Assembly (NCBI GenBank): GCA_900088475.1
Contig: FLMG01004554.1
Span: 1-12,807 of the forward strand
Length of the DNA stretch: 12,807 nucleotides
Direction of reading: 5' to 3'
Source of the DNA: Hyphochytrium catenoides
Lineage: Eukaryota; Sar; Hyphochytriomycetes; Hyphochytriales; Hyphochytriaceae
In this document: positions 6,923 through 12,807 of the stretch, piece by piece
How positions within the stretch are numbered: position 1 is the first letter of the stretch
How the letters are laid out: each line of letters opens with the position of its first letter
Translations under genes and position numbers: made by a program
The notes under the pieces: generated by a model
Seen by the model: the letters and a program-made list of their open reading frames with translations, nothing else
The model's database searches: none
Told to the model about the DNA's origin: nothing

Positions 6923-8976
6923 ATGGTTGCAACAGCCAAGATTCTTGCGGCAGCTTTTGCCGTCGCTGTCCACGCAGTCAATTTAGTGGAAGGCTGTACC
7001 CTTTTTGCTATCGGCAGAAAGGCCACTGCCGATGGCTCGGTCATGATTGCTCATACTGATGATGCGGGTCCAGGCACATGTGATAATAGGCTCCTCCATG
7101 TGCCTGCCAAAGACCACAAAGAGGGTTCAAAGCGTCCCGTCTACTTCACTGCGGTTGACCGCTATCCTCGAATGGTCTCCAAGGAACGTGCGCCTGCCTA
7201 CGCCCCCGTAGGTGATCAAGAAGAGAGCGATATATTAGGCCACATCCCCCAAGTGCCGCACACTTATGCATACTATGACGCTGACTGTAAGTCATACATA
7301 TTTGCTTAGGGTTCTAGCTGCCCGGTAACTTAGTTCCGTTTGCCTGTATATTTACTCTAGATGCTCTTATCAACGAGCACCAGCTAATCATAGGTGAAAC
7401 CACCACAAACGCCAAGACTGCAGGCTGGCCCACCAACGTCAAGGGCGGAAAGTGCATGTTTGGCATTGAGGAGTTGACCAAGGTAGCTCTCGAACGCTGT
7501 GATTCTGCCCGCTGTGCCGTGAAGACCATGGGGAAACTGGCTTACGAGCATGGTTTCTGGGGGGCAGATGCTGGCACACCACAGAACCCTATCTTTGCAG
7601 CTTCTTCCGAGACTGTCGCTATTGGAGACAAGTATGGCGAGGCCTGGGTCTTCCACGTGATGACAGGATTAAACAATGAGAGCGCCATCTGGGCAGCGCA
7701 ACGTGTTCCTGACGATCACATTGCACCTTTAGCCAACGCGTTCTCCATTAGGGAGATGAACTTGGATGACGAAGATAATTTCTTAGCCTCTCCTAATGTT
7801 CATAGCGCAGCAGTGGAAATGGGTTGGTGGAACCCTGAGACTGATGGACCTTTTGACTTCTTCCGATCGTATGCCTTTGGCAACGGATCCGAGCCTCTAA
7901 TGCCTCTATATGTGGGTCGCCGTATCTGGCGTATCTATGGCTTGGTTGCGCCTTCGATGGAACTTGACCCGAAGTGGGGATCAGTGCCTGAGCGGCCTTC
8001 CTACCCGTTCTCAGCCAAACCTGACGAACCTATTACTATTGAGAAGACCTGGGAGATCATGAGGGACTACTATCAGGGTACGCCCTATGACACGTCAAAG
8101 GGTATGGGAGCAGGATTTTTCGGGAACCCAGCACGCTTCAGCGGCCGTCCTCCGGCCGGGATCAAGGGAGGTTGGGAGCGCACCATCGCTATGGCTAGGA
8201 CCTCGTTTAGCTTTGTTGCTCAGGCTCGTCCGGACATGCCAGACCACATAGGCGGCCGAGTTTGGTGGGGCTACGATGCCCAGTGGGGCACTGTTTACAC
8301 TCCTTTCTATGGTGCAGCGGATGACCTCCCGGAGGCTTATTACTCACACAAGTGTGCACAATCTGCTTTTTCCCTAGATTGTGCTTGGTGGGCTTTCAAC
8401 TTCGTGAATAACTGGCGGTACCTTAACTTCGAGGCCATGACACCTGACGTGGAGGCTGAACAGAAGCGTTTGGAGGAGACCGCACGGCAACAAACTGAAG
8501 AGTTGGAGAGAGGCCTGCTCAAGATCCCAAAGAAGGAGGCACTCAAGGCGTTGAACAAATATCAAAGTAAGCATGCGCAGCACGTCGTGGACAGTTGGTG
8601 GACGCTTGCAGCCAAGCTTATCGCCAAGTATCAAGGCGGTCACGTCACTAATGGCGAGGGCACAGATGTGCTTCGTACGAACAAGACTGGGCGATGGGAA
8701 TACGGCTACCCAGCGTTGGTCTTGCAGCAGTCAGAGTTTAATGGCTGGCCAAAGGACACATATTATTACCCTGGACAGGAGCCGAAAGAAGCTGTTCAGA
8801 CTCTCATCAGATCAAAGGAAGCAGCTACCTCACTGGTGCAGCTTTCTCAAGAAGCACCAGAGGGCAGTTTATCCTTCCTCTCCTTCTGCGGAGGGATCGT
8901 GGTAGGAGGGGCACTAGCCACCTTTATGATCATAGCTTCACAAAGGAGAAGGTTTTCCTACAGCCAGCTGAATTAG
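6923..8976 (+). CDS. Secretory, membrane-anchored C69-family dipeptidase
   Basis: Peptidase family C69 (PepD-type, N-terminal-nucleophile hydrolase), which cleaves dipeptides or small amides. Exon 1 is 6923-7286 and exon 2 is 7361-8976, split by a 74-bp intron (donor GTAAGT, acceptor CTCTAG) inside a Tyr codon; the product is 659 residues. Residues 1-24 form a hydrophobic leader, followed directly by Cys25-Thr26, the expected nucleophile after processing, then GRKATADGS, typical of the family. The junction restores YALINEHQ (122-129) and IGETT, another conserved block. A Trp-rich catalytic domain runs to about 480. A charged, probably coiled-coil helix follows (about 484-525, rich in Glu, Arg and Gln). 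Residues about 627-648 are one hydrophobic span with an RRR-containing 12-residue tail, which suggests a type I membrane protein. An in-frame stop lies at 6869-6871. It is longer than bacterial members (usually under 500 residues) because of the C-terminal part. The family is confident; substrate and compartment are inferred. Confidence 0.92.
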
Positions 8977-12036
<3,060 letters not shown>

Positions 12037-12406
12037 GCCTTTGTCAAGAGAAGTTTACAGCTCTTAGTTTACCAGCCACTTTTTCAGTGTCTAGCTTTCC
12101 GTCTGCTCCTTCTCTAGCGCCTCGTCCCTTCTCTCTTGCTCATCCTTGCGGTTTGTCCTAACCGCCACCACTCACATGCTAGAGACGCTGAGGATCACCT
12201 GTACTAGTACCTTGTAACTCTATGAAACACTTGCACCGCAAAGGCGTAATAGCTCTCTCTTCTCTCCTGTACCTGTCTCTTTGGTTCATCATCCTTCTGC
12301 CATTGGCCCTTTGTTGATTGACTGGCAACAGTCTCATCTGTCTTGAGAAGTCATGGTAACGCACTCCTCCTATCAATCTTTTGGTCTCCCAAAGAGGATG
12401 ACTCAG

Positions 12407-12422
12407 GAGAGAGAGAGAGAGA
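12407..12422. repeat. GA microsatellite, eight units
   Basis: Eight uninterrupted GA units. On the minus strand this is a CT tract, like the tracts elsewhere in this end of the window. Confidence 0.9.
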
Positions 12423-12774
12423 CCATAGAAAAAGGAGAGAAGAGCATGTGAGCAAGTGGCGACGCGACGAAGCAACAGAAGGACGCGATGACCTTCTTCA
12501 GGGGCGGGCAGGGCAGCGATAGGACACAGATACCGATCAGCTGTAGAATGTAACACCCCTGGCCCGAACCTAGTCCACATCCCTCCATCAGTGGTTGACA
12601 TCCTCTCTCAAAAGTCCCTGAACGTAATCCGCATTAGACCCTTCTCTCCCCTCCTCCTCGCCTCCCTCCCTCAATCAGGCTGTATGTAGCCTTGCAGTGG
12701 CTCGCTCCCCCTGTTTGTATTATGAGGGCTACAGCCCAATGTTTAACGTGATGGCACTTCCCATCCCTGTTCCT

Positions 12775-12807
12775 TCTCTCTCGCTCTCGCTCTCTCGCTC
12801 TCTCTCT
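12775..12807. repeat. CT microsatellite with CG interruptions at the window edge
   Basis: A run of CT units broken by three TCGC interruptions. It continues to the last base, so its full length is unknown. Confidence 0.9.

Larger units (their letters stand above)
12037..12807. other. Downstream spacer with microsatellites, no convincing gene
   Basis: About 770 bp. A 140-codon minus-strand frame (12601-12179, with ATG) is low in recognisable features, rich in Arg and Leu, and partly encoded by the GA repeat, so I do not call it a gene. A small hairpin GCGGTT / AACCGC lies at 12148-12165, within reach of the fucose synthase 3' end, and a 10-bp palindrome GTACTAGTAC lies at 12201-12210. Nothing else stands out. 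Confidence 0.5.

Noticed and set aside
12179-12601. 140-codon minus-strand open frame with an ATG
   Set aside because: Composition is driven by simple repeats, including a GA tract. No domain, leader or family similarity that I can recognise.

Overview
This is a nuclear genomic segment from a eukaryote, most likely a unicellular alga or protist. The coding genes are interrupted by short GT-AG introns (63 to about 340 bp), neighbouring genes use both strands, the spacers are long and rich in microsatellites, and two proteins begin with secretory-type leaders. Base composition is roughly balanced. I cannot place the lineage securely. The mix of a CHR transporter, a TauE/SafE exporter, a C69 peptidase and a GDP-fucose synthase would fit an alveolate (Perkinsus-like) or a stramenopile, but that is a guess.

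Layout: (a) 1-171 may hold the 3' end of a gene entering from the left. (b) 172-1624 has no convincing gene but contains trinucleotide repeats, a strong 27-bp foldback and a 26-bp tandem duplication. (c) 1625-3045, minus strand, is a two-exon CHR-family chromate/anion transporter. (d) 3046-3978 is a divergent intergenic region with several inverted repeats and an AT-rich block. (e) 3979-5382, plus strand, is an intronless TauE/SafE anion exporter. (f) 5383-6922 is a spacer. (g) 6923-8976, plus strand, is a two-exon secretory C69 dipeptidase with a C-terminal membrane anchor. (h) 8977-9610 is a spacer. (i) 9611-12036, plus strand, is an eight-exon GDP-L-fucose synthase. I rebuilt its exons by following the reading frame and the conserved family sequence; all junctions are GT-AG and the frame closes exactly. 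(j) 12037-12807 is a spacer ending in CT microsatellites.

How the genes relate: the divergent CHR and TauE/SafE genes are both predicted exporters of small oxyanions (chromate/sulfate and sulfite/sulfonate), so a shared promoter and a joint sulfur-oxyanion or metal-stress role are possible. The C69 peptidase and the GDP-fucose synthase have no evident link to that pair or to each other. I found no mobile-element gene, CRISPR array, tRNA or rRNA. The most unusual signals are non-coding: the foldback at 959-1040, the motif-rich AT block between the two transporters, and the duplicated 17-mer across an intron/exon boundary of the fucose gene. I see no clear evidence of a new multi-gene system.
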